The position numbers and the translations under genes are program-made. A stretch of DNA of 55,356 nt from an uncultured Clostridia bacterium. Its GTDB lineage: Bacteria > Bacillota > Clostridia > TANB77 > CAG-508. The DNA lies in assembly GCA_944392605.1 (NCBI GenBank), contig CALXXE010000012.1:1-55356 (forward strand), read 5' to 3'. Of this stretch, positions 18,047 through 27,011 are shown in pieces. How positions within the stretch are numbered: position 1 is the first letter of the stretch; each line of letters starts with the position of its first letter. The notes under the pieces were generated by a model, which saw nothing but the letters and a program-made list of their open reading frames with translations, was not told the DNA's origin and ran no database searches.

Positions 18047-18235
18047 ATGTTGAAGTTTATTGACTTAGAAAAGATATTGCTTAATGACGGATGGTATAAA
18101 TATAAAGTAACAGGAGGACATTATCAATATAAAAATAGAATTAAGCCAGGAAAGATAACAATATCAAGACATTGCAAGGAAATAAAAAGAAGTACAGTAC
18201 ATTCTATTTTAAAACAAGCAAAAATAAAAAAATAA
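18047..18235 (+). CDS. hicA: HicA-like toxin family protein, apparently without HicB
   Basis: A 62-residue protein of the HicA/YcfA fold, a small double-stranded RNA-binding-like domain with mRNA interferase activity. Seen: the N-terminal helix FIDLEKILLNDGWYKYKVTGGHYQY with the conserved His, then a basic strand and TISRHCKEIKRSTVHSILKQ, which matches the family's P-H-x-KEL...IlkqagI ending. The ribosome binding site GAAGGAAGGTG is strong. HicB antitoxin usually follows directly, but the next 90 bases contain no antitoxin gene, and none precedes it. It may be a solitary, inactive or trans-regulated member. Confidence 0.75.
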   Translation: MLKFIDLEKILLNDGWYKYKVTGGHYQYKNRIKPGKITISRHCKEIKRSTVHSILKQAKIKK

Positions 18236-18325
18236 TTTATAATTTATTTATAAATTTTGTAGAATTTTATAAAACCTTATGATATACTTTTAAATGGTTT
18301 TAAAGGAATATTGTAAAGGAATGTG

Positions 18326-19774
18326 ATGACTATGGATAAATACGATTTAATTGTTGTAGGAATGGGACCTAGTTCAATATTTTTAGCGTATGAATTAATT
18401 ATAAAGAATAAGGCTAAAAATGTAGTGCTAATAGATGAAGGAAAACCAGTAGAGAAACGTTATTGTCCTGTAGAGAAAAAAGGAGAATGTATGAGATGTA
18501 AGCCATATTGTAATATAACAAGTGGATTTTCAGGGGCAGGAGCATTTTCTGATGGTAAACTTTCTCTATATAATAAAGAAGATGATGATATTTATGTAGG
18601 AGGAAACTTACATAAATATATAGGAGTAGAAAAAACTAAAAAGTTAATTGATTATGCAGATAGTGTGTATCTAAAATTTGGTGCAGATAAACATCTAGAA
18701 GGTACAGAACATAAAGATGAAGTTAACAAATTAAAGAAAAAAGCACAAAAAGAAGATATTAATTTAATAGGTATTCCTATAAGACATTTAGGAACTGAGA
18801 AAAGCCATGAAATATATAAGAAAATTCAAGATTTCTTAGAAGAAAACAATATAAATATGATGTATGAGACAGTTGTAGAGGATTTAATAATAGAAGATGG
18901 ACAAGTAAAAGGTGTAAAAATAAGAAATGCAAATAATTCTAAAGAAGAAAAAGAACTTTATGCTAAAAAAGTTGTATTAGCTGTAGGAAGAAAAGGTGCC
19001 GATTGGTTATCTCAAATGTGTGAAGTTCACAATATAAAAACAGAACCAGGAGCAGTGGATATTGGTGTAAGGTATGAGCTTAAAGATGAAGTTATGAAAG
19101 ATGTAAATAAGTATTTATATGAAGGAAAATTTATTGGAAGACCATATCCATTTAGAGACAAAGTTAGAACATTTTGTCAAAATCCTAGTGGATTTGTTTC
19201 AGAAGAAGTTTATGATGATAATTTATCATTAGTAAATGGACATTCATATAAAGATAAAAAAAGTACAAATACCAATTTAGCAATACTTGTGTCACACAAT
19301 TTTAGAGACCCATTTAATAAACCAATTGAATATGGAAAAAATGTTGCTAAAAATTTGAATGAATTAGGAAATGGTGCAATACTTGTTCAACGTTTAGGAG
19401 ATATACAAAGAGGAAAACGTACATGGCAAAAAGAATTAGATACAAATGAAGTAGTACCAACATTAAAATCAGCAGTACCTGGAGATATTACTTTTGCAAT
19501 AGGATATAGAACGATGACAGATATTTTAATGTTTATAAATGCTATGGATAAGGTAATAGAAGGTTTTGCAGATCCTCATAATTTACTTTATGCACCTGAA
19601 ATTAAATTCTATAGCAATAAAGTTTTCATAGATGAAAATTTTGAAACTAGTATAAAAGACTTATATTGCATAGGAGATGGTGGAGGAATGACAAGAGGTC
19701 TTATGATGGCATCAGCAGCCGGAGTACAAATGGCAAGAAATTTGGTAGAATTAGATGAAAAGGGAGGAAATTAA
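18326..19774 (+). CDS. FAD-dependent dehydrogenase-like protein (COG2509 type)
   Basis: A 482-residue flavoprotein. The Rossmann dinucleotide-binding motif is DLIVVGMGPSSIFLAYEL near the N-terminus, and a second FAD contact GDGGGMTRGLMMASAAGVQMA lies near the C-terminus. Cysteines in CPVEKKGECMRCKPYC (about 45-62) are typical of this uncharacterised group. The start could be GTG 18323, ATG 18326 or ATG 18332; AAAGGA at 18315-18320 favours 18326. An extended -10 (TGATATACT, 18280-18288) lies upstream. It ends one base before thyA, so it belongs to a FAD protein-thyA-folA operon, perhaps linked to reduced folate or flavin use. Substrate unknown. Confidence 0.8.
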   Translation: MTMDKYDLIVVGMGPSSIFLAYELIIKNKAKNVVLIDEGKPVEKRYCPVEKKGECMRCKPYCNITSGFSGAGAFSDGKLSLYNKEDDDIYVGGNLHKYIGVEKTKKLIDYADSVYLKFGADKHLEGTEHKDEVNKLKKKAQKEDINLIGIPIRHLGTEKSHEIYKKIQDFLEENNINMMYETVVEDLIIEDGQVKGVKIRNANNSKEEKELYAKKVVLAVGRKGADWLSQMCEVHNIKTEPGAVDIGVRYELKDEVMKDVNKYLYEGKFIGRPYPFRDKVRTFCQNPSGFVSEEVYDDNLSLVNGHSYKDKKSTNTNLAILVSHNFRDPFNKPIEYGKNVAKNLNELGNGAILVQRLGDIQRGKRTWQKELDTNEVVPTLKSAVPGDITFAIGYRTMTDILMFINAMDKVIEGFADPHNLLYAPEIKFYSNKVFIDENFETSIKDLYCIGDGGGMTRGLMMASAAGVQMARNLVELDEKGGN

Positions 19775-19775
19775 A

Positions 19776-20636
19776 ATGACTGAGGCAGATAAAAATTTTA
19801 TTGATACTTGCAAAGAAATCTTAGAGTATGGATATTCTTCAGAAGGAACTAATGTACGTACAAGATGGGAAGATGGAACAGAAGCTAATTATATTTCAAT
19901 TGTAGGAGTTAGTAATAAATATGATGTTGGAAAAGAATTTCCAATGATAACACTTAGAAATAATTCAAAAACAGTATATAAAGCAATTGATGAAATATTA
20001 TGGATTTGGCAAAAGAAATCAAATGATGTTAAAGATTTAAACTCACATATATGGGATCAATGGATAGATGAAAATGGAACTATTGGAAAAGCTTATGGTT
20101 ATCAATTGAGTAAGAAATATGAGTTTAGAACAAAAGAAGGAATAAAAGAGATGGACCAAGTTGATTATGTGCTTTACTTATTAAAAAATGATCCATCTAG
20201 CCGTAGAATTATGACAAATTTATTTAATCATGAGGAATTAAAAGATATGCGATTAGAACCATGTGCATATGGTACACAATGGCTAGTTAAAGAAGGAAAA
20301 TTACATTTAATATTAAATCAACGTTCACAAGATATGTTAACAGCAAATGGATGGAATCTAATGCAATATGCAGCACTTCAATATATGTTTGCTAAAGTTT
20401 CAGGTTTAGAAGTTGGGACTTTAACACATAATATTGGAGATTGTCATATATATGATAGACACATTCCTTTAGTAAAAAAATTAATAGAAGAAGCAAAACC
20501 AATAGATGTTTGCCCAAAATTAGTGATAAATAATGATACAAAAGATTTTTATAGTTTCAAAGTAGAAGATTTTGAAATACAAGGATATGATTATCAAAAA
20601 GAAGTAAAAATTGGTAAAATACCAGTAGCAGAATAG
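19776..20636 (+). CDS. thyA: Thymidylate synthase
   Basis: A 286-residue enzyme making dTMP from dUMP with methylenetetrahydrofolate. The start at ATG 19776 follows GGGAGG; a longer in-frame start at 19755 overlaps the upstream gene. Seen: the phosphate-binding SSRR at 141-144, the catalytic Cys163 in LEPCAYGTQW, and the folate/dUMP segment NQRSQDMLTANGWNLMQYA (equivalent of the QRS-D-x-x-x-G-x-P-F-N-I-x-x-Y motif). Residues around Cys (EPCAYG rather than PPCH) place it in a divergent ThyA subgroup found in Bacillota. It is followed 11 bases later by dihydrofolate reductase, which regenerates the folate oxidised by ThyA. Confidence 0.93.
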   Translation: MTEADKNFIDTCKEILEYGYSSEGTNVRTRWEDGTEANYISIVGVSNKYDVGKEFPMITLRNNSKTVYKAIDEILWIWQKKSNDVKDLNSHIWDQWIDENGTIGKAYGYQLSKKYEFRTKEGIKEMDQVDYVLYLLKNDPSSRRIMTNLFNHEELKDMRLEPCAYGTQWLVKEGKLHLILNQRSQDMLTANGWNLMQYAALQYMFAKVSGLEVGTLTHNIGDCHIYDRHIPLVKKLIEEAKPIDVCPKLVINNDTKDFYSFKVEDFEIQGYDYQKEVKIGKIPVAE

Positions 20637-20647
20637 GAGGAAGATTA

Positions 20648-21139
20648 ATGCTTAGTATAATAGTAGCAAAAGGGAAAAATAATATAATAGGAAAAGATAA
20701 TGAAATGGTTTGGCATTTGCCAGAAGATTTAAAACATTTTAAAAATTTAACAACAGGTCATACTATAATCATGGGAAGGAAGACTTTTGAATCTTTAGGA
20801 AAAACACTTCCTAATAGAAAACATATAATATTTAGTCAAAATCCAGATTTTAAGGTGAATGATGAAAATGTAGAAGTAGTTCATTCATTACTTCAAATTC
20901 AAGATTTAATAGAAGGAAAAGAAGAAGCTTTTGTAATAGGTGGAGCAATGATTTATAATTTCCTTATGCCAAATGTAAAGAAAATGTATGTTACAGAAAT
21001 AGAAAAAGATTTTGAGGGAGATACATTCTTCCCAATAATAGATAGTGAAGTTTGGAAAGAAACTAGTAGAGAAAAGGGAATAAAAAATGAAGAAAACAAC
21101 TTAGATTATTATTTTGTAACTTATGAAAGAATTAAATAA
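20648..21139 (+). CDS. folA: Dihydrofolate reductase
   Basis: A 163-residue enzyme reducing dihydrofolate to tetrahydrofolate with NADPH. Seen: the N-terminal MLSIIVAKGKNNIIGKDNEM, WHLPEDLKHFKNLT with the active-site acidic residue, the NADPH-binding IIMGRKTFESLGKTLPNRKH, and the conserved FVIGGAMIYN glycine pair. The length is normal. It forms an operon with thyA upstream (AGGAGG ribosome binding site, 11-base gap) and ends at a strong terminator. Confidence 0.96.
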   Translation: MLSIIVAKGKNNIIGKDNEMVWHLPEDLKHFKNLTTGHTIIMGRKTFESLGKTLPNRKHIIFSQNPDFKVNDENVEVVHSLLQIQDLIEGKEEAFVIGGAMIYNFLMPNVKKMYVTEIEKDFEGDTFFPIIDSEVWKETSREKGIKNEENNLDYYFVTYERIK

Positions 21140-21146
21140 ATAGTTT

Positions 21147-21179
21147 AAAAAAATAGGGCTTTTATAGCCTTATTTTTTT
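21147..21179 (+). terminator. Intrinsic terminator after folA
   Basis: AAAAAAATAGGGC (21147-21159) pairs with GCCTTATTTTTTT (21167-21179), 7-base loop, ending in a long T run. The A and T tracts would also work on the other strand. Confidence 0.9.
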
Positions 21180-21234
21180 CGCTAATAATAATATAAAAAT
21201 CTATTTTGGTTAAACTATATTTTAGGAGGAAAAT

Positions 21235-22233
21235 ATGTTTAAACCAAAAGTTATTTATTATGAGAAAGATATAGTAAATTATGAACTCGGAAAAGAGTTG
21301 ATGGAAAAATATAAAGAAGTTCCTAAGATAGAAATAGAGAATCATAACAATATTGAGGAAATGAGAAAAAAATCAAATAAAGAATTTATAGATATGAAAA
21401 GAAACTTGATAATAGGAATTAGAAAAACGCATAAATTTGTAGAAAATCATAAAACATCAGATTATTTAGTTCCATATACTTCATCTGGTTGTACAGCAGC
21501 TTGTATGTATTGCTATTTGGTTTGTAATTATAATAAATGTAGTTATTTAAGATTATTTGTAAATAGAGAGCAAATGTTAGATAAAATAATAAAAACATCT
21601 GAGAAATCTGAAAAAGAATTAACATTTGAAATTGGAAGTAATAGTGATTTAGTTTTAGAAAACAGCATTACTAAAAATTTAGTATGGACAATAGAAAATT
21701 TTAAAGATACTAAAAAAGGAAGACTTACTTTTCCAACTAAGTTTGATATGGTAGATGATATTTTAGTTTTAAATCATAAAGGTAAAGTTACTGTTAGAAT
21801 GAGTGTTAACCCTGACTATATTATAAATAGAGTTGAGTTTGGAACTTCTAGGTTAGATGCTAGGATAAATGCCATAAACAAACTAAAAGAAGCAGGATAT
21901 AATGTGGGAATATTAATTGCGCCAGTAATAATGGTTGAAAATTGGAAAGAGCTATATTTAGAACTAATTAAAATATTAGATAGTAAATTGTCTAAAAAGG
22001 CAAAGAAAGATGCTTTTTTTGAAATAATTTTTATGACTTATAGTTACGTTCATACTAAAATAAATGAAGAGGCTTTTTCAAATGCAATTAATTTGTATAA
22101 TAAAGATATAATGAGAGGTGGAGGAAGGGGAAAGTATAGATATAAGGAAGAATATAAAAAAGATGGAGAGATGTTTTTTAGAAAACAAATGAACAAGTAT
22201 TTTCCTAATAATAAAATAGAATATATAGTATAA
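21235..22233 (+). CDS. splB: Spore photoproduct lyase family radical SAM protein
   Basis: A 332-residue radical SAM enzyme. SPL repairs the thymine dimer 5-thyminyl-5,6-dihydrothymine formed in UV-irradiated spore DNA. The cluster motif is SSGCTAACMYCYL with Cys86, Cys90 and Cys93, in the SPL-specific context YCYLxxxxxxxxYLRLFVN. The later FEIGSNSDLV, FPTKFDMVDDIL and VTVRMSVNPDYII segments are family features. From memory, the B. subtilis enzyme has a hydrogen-donor Cys141 in a FExxCTSD context; the residue aligned here appears to be Ser135. AGGAGG ribosome binding site; a monocistronic unit with terminators on both sides. Its presence suggests a spore-forming lineage. Confidence 0.88.
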   Translation: MFKPKVIYYEKDIVNYELGKELMEKYKEVPKIEIENHNNIEEMRKKSNKEFIDMKRNLIIGIRKTHKFVENHKTSDYLVPYTSSGCTAACMYCYLVCNYNKCSYLRLFVNREQMLDKIIKTSEKSEKELTFEIGSNSDLVLENSITKNLVWTIENFKDTKKGRLTFPTKFDMVDDILVLNHKGKVTVRMSVNPDYIINRVEFGTSRLDARINAINKLKEAGYNVGILIAPVIMVENWKELYLELIKILDSKLSKKAKKDAFFEIIFMTYSYVHTKINEEAFSNAINLYNKDIMRGGGRGKYRYKEEYKKDGEMFFRKQMNKYFPNNKIEYIV

Positions 22234-22259
22234 GTCTACGGTGAAAAGGTAGACTTTTT
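22232..22259 (+). terminator. Intrinsic terminator after splB
   Basis: AAGTCTAC (22232-22239) pairs with GTAGACTT (22249-22256) and runs into TTTTTGATTTTTTT. It overlaps the stop codon. Confidence 0.88.
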
Positions 22260-22336
22260 GATTTTTTTGTTCACAAAAGATTTACACAAAAATATATTTA
22301 AAATGAAATAAAAAGCTTTTAAAAAAATTGAGTATA

Positions 22337-22345
22337 TGGTATAAT
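22337..22345 (+). promoter_or_regulatory. Extended -10 promoter of the ABC transporter operon
   Basis: TGGTATAAT (22337-22345) is a perfect TGn extended -10. No good -35 is found 17 bases upstream, as is usual for this class. The ATG is at 22384. Confidence 0.6.
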
Positions 22346-22383
22346 TTTGTATATAAAATACCTTAAAATAAGAGGTGATAAAC

Positions 22384-23085
22384 ATGTCTTATATAGAGTT
22401 TAGAAATGTTAATAAAGTATATGAAATGGGAGAAATAAAAATAAATGCACTAAATAATACTAATTTTCAAATAGAAAAAGGAGAATTAGTTGTAATAGTG
22501 GGACCATCAGGAGCAGGAAAGACAACGGCCTTAAATATTTTAGGTGGAATGGATACAGCAACATCAGGAAGAGTAATAGTTGATGGAAAAGAAGTAACGA
22601 AATTAAAGAACAAAGAATTAATAGGGTATAGAAGAGATGATATAGGATTTGTATTTCAATTTTATAATTTAGTTCAAAATTTAACAGCAAGAGAAAATGT
22701 AGAACTTGCAACTCAAATTTGTAAAAAATCTTTAAATCCAGAACGAGTCCTAGAACAAGTAGGGCTAAAAGATAGAATGAATAATTTTCCTTCACAGTTA
22801 TCAGGAGGAGAGCAACAGAGAGTTGCAATAGCAAGGGCAATAGCAAAAAATCCTAAGTTATTATTATGTGATGAACCAACAGGAGCATTAGACTATAAGA
22901 CAGGAAAACAAATATTAAAATTATTACAAGACACAGCAAGAAAAGAAAACATGACGGTATTAATAATAACTCATAATGGAGCATTAGCACCTATGGCGGA
23001 TAAGGTAATACATTTTAAAAATGGAACAGCAGAAAAAATAGAAATAAATGAAAATCCAAAACCAGTAGAAGAAATAGAATGGTAA
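22384..23085 (+). CDS. ABC transporter ATP-binding protein (MacB/LolD-like)
   Basis: A 233-residue ATPase. The start is ATG 22384 with AGAGGTG upstream; an in-frame start at 22375 lies inside the ribosome binding site. Walker A GPSGAGKT is at 40-47, the Q-loop [16 protein letters not shown] follows, then the signature [14 protein letters not shown] near 140, Walker [13 protein letters not shown] and H-loop THN. The LxARENV and GALD details place it in the MacB/LolD/FtsE group that energises FtsX-type permeases. Its partner is the large permease downstream, separated by a hairpin repeat. Confidence 0.93.
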   Translation: MSYIEFRNVNKVYEMGEIKINALNNTNFQIEKGELVVIVGPSGAGKTTALNILGGMDTATSGRVIVDGKEVTKLKNKELIGYRRDDIGFVFQFYNLVQNLTARENVELATQICKKSLNPERVLEQVGLKDRMNNFPSQLSGGEQQRVAIARAIAKNPKLLLCDEPTGALDYKTGKQILKLLQDTARKENMTVLIITHNGALAPMADKVIHFKNGTAEKIEINENPKPVEEIEW

Positions 23086-23088
23086 CAA

Positions 23089-23167
23089 GATGTGTCCCAA
23101 ATCGTCGGAAAAGGAACATTAGGGACGTTTCATAATGTCGATTTTCCGACAAAAGGAAACGTTCCCA
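23089..23167 (+). repeat. GGGACGTTTCC-family hairpin repeat, copy 2
   Basis: A 79-base unit between the ATPase and permease genes. Ends are GATGTGTCCC and GGAAACGTTCCC. The interior is a nested palindrome: GTCGGAAAA pairs with TTTTCCGAC, and inside it ACATTA with TAATGT, around GGGACGTTTCA. It ends a few bases before the permease ribosome binding site. It is closely related to the copy at 35465, with paired changes in the stem. Confidence 0.85.
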
Positions 23168-23188
23168 ATTGTATAGGAGGTGAAGCAT

Positions 23189-26100
23189 ATGAAAAAGGCA
23201 CTTATGAAAGATAGTGTTAAAGAAATAAAAAATACCTATAAAAGATTTTTATCAATACTACTTATGGCTTTTTTAGGTGTTGGTTTCTTTGCGGGAATTA
23301 GAGCAACTTCACCTGATATGGTAGATACTATTGATAAGTATTATGATAGTCAAAACGTTTACGATATACAAGTCATGTCTACTTTAGGATTAACAGAAGA
23401 TGATTTAAATGAAATTTCAAGGATAGAAAATGTAGATAAAGTTATTGGAACATATGAGACAGATGGAAAGATAGAAATAGATAATACTGAACAAATTATT
23501 AAAGTAATGTGTATAGAAGATGTTAACAAACCGAAATTATTAGAAGGAAAATTGCCGGAAAATAGCGATGAATGTGTGGTTGAACCTAATTTTTTAATAC
23601 AAAATAATAAAAAGATAGGAGATATAATAGATGTTGAGATAGAAAAGACTGAAAATAATGATGGGAAAGAAATAGAATATTTAGTTAATAAAGAAATGAA
23701 AATTGTTGGAACTGTTAGAAGCCCGCTTTATATTTCAAGAGACAGAGGAAGTAGTACATTAGGTTCAGGAAAAGTAGATTATTATATATACATAAATAAA
23801 GATAATATAAATGCAAAAGATATATATACAAATATATATGTAAAACTAAAAGGCTCAAATGAGTATAAAACTTCAAGTGATGAATATAAAGAACTAGTTA
23901 GTGATACAAAAAGTAAGATAGAAGACATAAAAGATGAAAGAGAAGAGGCTAGACAAGATGAATTAATTAATACAGCAACTTCTAAACTAGAAGAGGCAGA
24001 AACAGAATTTAATGATAAAAAAGCAGAAGCTGAAGAAGAGATTTCAAATGCTGAAGCTGAGATAGAAGATGGTAAAAAGCAAATAGAAGATGGAGAAGCA
24101 CAAATTGCTGAAAATGAGAAAAAAGCAAATGAGGAATTTGCAAGTGCTGAAAAACAGATAGAAGATGCAAAAGCTGAGATAAGTAAAAATGAAGAAACTT
24201 TAAATGAACAAGAGCAACAGGCCAATGAACAATTCAAAGCTTTAGAAGAACAAAAGGCAGGATTACAAAGTAATTTAGATACAGTAAATAGTGCATTAAA
24301 TACAGCAAATGAAACATATAATGGAATTCTAGAAGCTTTAAAAGATCCCAATATTGATAGTGGAAGTTTAGAATCTTTACAAGGACAAAAGACAGCTTGT
24401 GAGCAACAGATAGCGAAATTGGAAGCAAGTAAGAGTTCTCTTGTGGCAGGAATAACCGAGATAGATAATGGAATTACATCAGGAAGACAAAAAATTGAAA
24501 ATGGAAAAGCTGCGATAGAGGTGGCTAAAAAAGAAATTGAAGAGCAGGAAAGTAGTTATCAAAGTACAAAAAGTTATACTCTTGCACAAATACAAGACGC
24601 AAAAGATGAATTAGAAGCATCAAGAGTAGAATTAGAAAATGGAGAACAAGAATTAAATGAACAAAAAGCAGAAGTACAAAAACAACTAGATGATGCAGAA
24701 GCAGAATTAATTGATGCAAGAGACGAAATAGCAAAGATTGAAAAACCAACATGGTATGTCTTAGATAGAGAACAAAATAGTGGATATGCAAGTTTTATCC
24801 AAGATACAGAAAGTATTGAAAATATAGGGCAGGTTTTCCCAATTGTATTTTTCATAGTTGCAACATTAATATCTTTAACATCAATGACTAGAATGGTAGA
24901 AGAACAACGTACACAAATAGGAACTCTTAAAGCATTAGGATATAATAAGTTTCAAATTGCTAGTAAATATGTAATTTATGCAAGTCTTGCTTCTGTAATT
25001 GGTGGAATACTAGGAATGTGTGTTGGATTTGTATTACTTCCTAAGATAATATGGATGATGTATTCTATGATGTATGAAATAGGGGATATTTCGTTAAGTT
25101 TTAACTTACAATTCGCAAGTATTGGGCTTGGTTTAATATTTGTTTGTATAGTAGGTGCAACTATATATGCAGTTACTAGAGAGTTAAGACAAACACCAGC
25201 AATACTTATGAGACCAAAAGCTCCTAAGATAGGAAAAAGAGTTTTATTAGAAAAAATTCCATTTATTTGGAAAAGACTTAGCTTTTCACGAAAAGTAACA
25301 GTTAGAAATATATTTAGATATAAGAAAAGATTCTTAATGACAATAATAGGAATTATGGGATGTACGGCTTTAATACTTACAGGATTTGGATTAAGAGATT
25401 CAATTAGTAGAATAATGCCTGACCAATATGAACATGTATTTAATTATGATATGCAGATAAGCCTAAAAAGCGGACTAGAAGAAAATCAAATAGAAGAATT
25501 GAAAAGTAATCTAGAACATAAAGATGAAATAACAAATACTTTAGAAACTTACATGACATCTTTAACTGCAATAAAAAACGGGGTTGAAGAAGATGTGCAA
25601 GTAATAGTTCCAAAAGAAAAAGATTCTTTAGAAGGAACAATAAATTTGGTAGATATAGAAACAAAAGAAAAGGTAACATTAAATGATAATGAAATTTGTT
25701 TAACAGATAAAGCAGCGGAGTTATTAGGTGTAAAAGTAGGAGATACAATTATTTTACAAGATAGTGATGGAAATGAAAAAGAAGTAACAATTTCAAATGT
25801 TGTAGAAAATTATGTTTATCACTATGTTTATATGTCAAAAGATTTGTATGAAAATTTATATAACCAAGATTATGAAACCAATGTTTTACTTGCACAAGAT
25901 AGTGATTTGACAGAAGAACAAGAAGATAGTTTAGCAGAAGAACTAATGGGATATAATGAAATATCATCTGTATCACTAATTTCATCAGCAATAAGAACCA
26001 TGGATGAAACAATGGAATCTTTAAATTATGTAGTTGTAGTATTAATTGTATCAGCTGGACTTCTTGCATTTGTAGTTTTATATAATTTATCAAATGTAAA

Positions 26101-26422
26101 CATTAGTGAAAGAATTAGAGAACTTGCAACAATAAAAGTTTTAGGCTTTTATGATAGAGAAGTTTATGATTATGTAACAAGGGAAACAATATTGTTAACG
26201 CTGATTGGAATTGTACTAGGTTTAGTGGCGGGATTTTTCTTAAATTATTACATAATAGGAACATGTGAGATAAATATGTTAAGATTTAATAAGACAATAG
26301 AACCGCTAAGTTATGTATATGCAACATTAATAACTATTGGATTTACTTTAATTGTTAATTTCGTAACATATTTTGCTTTGAAGAAAATAGATATGATAGA
26401 GAGTCTAAAGAGTGTGGAATAA
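23189..26422 (+). CDS. Large FtsX-like ABC permease with extracytoplasmic coiled coil
   Basis: A 1077-residue permease. The start is ATG 23189, 8 bases after AGGAGG; the GTG at 23180 overlaps that site. An N-terminal helix (about 15-38) precedes an external domain with a MacB_PCD-like part (about 40-230) and a long Glu/Lys/Ala-rich coiled coil (about 235-520) with a conspicuous hinge. Three or four helices of the first FtsX domain follow (about 550-690), then a second external domain (about 745-930) and a second FtsX domain (about 940-1075). This two-FtsX arrangement with a coiled coil is found in clostridial transporters of unknown substrate. MacB-like mechanotransmission across the envelope is inferred. 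Confidence 0.88.
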   Translation: MKKALMKDSVKEIKNTYKRFLSILLMAFLGVGFFAGIRATSPDMVDTIDKYYDSQNVYDIQVMSTLGLTEDDLNEISRIENVDKVIGTYETDGKIEIDNTEQIIKVMCIEDVNKPKLLEGKLPENSDECVVEPNFLIQNNKKIGDIIDVEIEKTENNDGKEIEYLVNKEMKIVGTVRSPLYISRDRGSSTLGSGKVDYYIYINKDNINAKDIYTNIYVKLKGSNEYKTSSDEYKELVSDTKSKIEDIKDEREEARQDELINTATSKLEEAETEFNDKKAEAEEEISNAEAEIEDGKKQIEDGEAQIAENEKKANEEFASAEKQIEDAKAEISKNEETLNEQEQQANEQFKALEEQKAGLQSNLDTVNSALNTANETYNGILEALKDPNIDSGSLESLQGQKTACEQQIAKLEASKSSLVAGITEIDNGITSGRQKIENGKAAIEVAKKEIEEQESSYQSTKSYTLAQIQDAKDELEASRVELENGEQELNEQKAEVQKQLDDAEAELIDARDEIAKIEKPTWYVLDREQNSGYASFIQDTESIENIGQVFPIVFFIVATLISLTSMTRMVEEQRTQIGTLKALGYNKFQIASKYVIYASLASVIGGILGMCVGFVLLPKIIWMMYSMMYEIGDISLSFNLQFASIGLGLIFVCIVGATIYAVTRELRQTPAILMRPKAPKIGKRVLLEKIPFIWKRLSFSRKVTVRNIFRYKKRFLMTIIGIMGCTALILTGFGLRDSISRIMPDQYEHVFNYDMQISLKSGLEENQIEELKSNLEHKDEITNTLETYMTSLTAIKNGVEEDVQVIVPKEKDSLEGTINLVDIETKEKVTLNDNEICLTDKAAELLGVKVGDTIILQDSDGNEKEVTISNVVENYVYHYVYMSKDLYENLYNQDYETNVLLAQDSDLTEEQEDSLAEELMGYNEISSVSLISSAIRTMDETMESLNYVVVVLIVSAGLLAFVVLYNLSNVNISERIRELATIKVLGFYDREVYDYVTRETILLTLIGIVLGLVAGFFLNYYIIGTCEINMLRFNKTIEPLSYVYATLITIGFTLIVNFVTYFALKKIDMIESLKSVE

Positions 26423-26449
26423 GATAAATGCTAATTTTGTAAAAAAGAC

Positions 26450-26478
26450 TTGCAATATTATGGAAAATATAGTAAAAT
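26450..26478 (+). promoter_or_regulatory. Promoter of rpsO (and probably pnp)
   Basis: TTGCAA (26450-26455), 17-base spacer, TAAAAT (26473-26478). The roughly 95-base leader to rpsO includes TTTTAACT-C-AGTTAAAG (about 26537-26553), a hairpin that could serve S15 autoregulation, although I cannot show this. Confidence 0.72.
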
Positions 26479-26583
26479 AGATATGCTATGAAGCAAATGT
26501 AAAACCTTTTACTTAGTTTAATAGTTTGACACCAACTTTTAACTCAGTTAAAGGAATAAATAAAATAGGAGGTGTAAAGAAAG

Positions 26584-26850
26584 ATGATGACTAAAGAGTT
26601 AAAACAAGAAATTATTAACAAATATAAAAGAGACGAAAATGATACTGGTTCACCAGAAGTTCAAATAGCTCTTTTAACAGAAAGAATCAACGAATTAACT
26701 GAACACTTAAAAGTTCACAAAAAAGATAACCATTCAAGACGTGGTTTATTAAAAATGGTTGGTAAAAGAAGAAATCTATTAAATTACTTAGCTAAAAAAG
26801 ATATTAATAGATATAGAGACATCGTTGAAAAATTAGGATTAAGAAAATAG
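26584..26850 (+). CDS. rpsO: 30S ribosomal protein S15
   Basis: An 88-residue protein that binds the central domain of 16S rRNA and nucleates platform assembly. Highly conserved segments: [35 protein letters not shown] and [11 protein letters not shown]. Two adjacent ATG codons (26584, 26587) are possible; AGGAGGTG at 26567-26574 sits 9 bases from the first. pnp follows, the classic rpsO-pnp order. Confidence 0.98.
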   Translation: MMTKELKQEIINKYKRDENDTGSPEVQIALLTERINELTEHLKVHKKDNHSRRGLLKMVGKRRNLLNYLAKKDINRYRDIVEKLGLRK

Positions 26851-26860
26851 TTATAAGTAT

Positions 26861-26893
26861 AAAAGCCTATGCTTAGTTTAGCACGGGCTTTTA
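26861..26893 (+). terminator. Hairpin after rpsO, partial terminator or processing site
   Basis: AAAAGCC and GGCTTTT with an inner TGC/GCA pair enclose a TTAGTTTA loop. The T run is short, so read-through into pnp is likely. Confidence 0.6.
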
Positions 26894-26906
26894 TAGAGAA
26901 AATATT

Positions 26907-26994
26907 TTGTGACCAAGTTGGAATTTGGTAACTTGTATAATGTGCTAAAAAATTAACATATTATAGAGGTTACAATTAAACTAACTTGGCACAA
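26907..26994 (+). promoter_or_regulatory. pnp leader with alternative stems
   Basis: TTGTGACCAAGTT (26907-26919) pairs with AACTTGGCACAA (26983-26994), 12 pairs with one bulged A, closing just before the pnp ribosome binding site. The same CAAGTT can instead pair with AACTTG at 26930-26935, so the two folds exclude each other. A duplex before pnp recalls the E. coli case, where RNase III and PNPase itself control pnp mRNA. Function here is inferred. Confidence 0.6.
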
Positions 26995-27011
26995 GGAAAG
27001 AAGGAGTAAAT

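Noticed and set aside
23782-24855. Minus-strand Ser/Phe-rich frames opposite the permease coiled coil
   Set aside because: They are antisense images of the Glu/Lys/Ala-rich coiled coil, and no promoter or ribosome binding site accompanies them.
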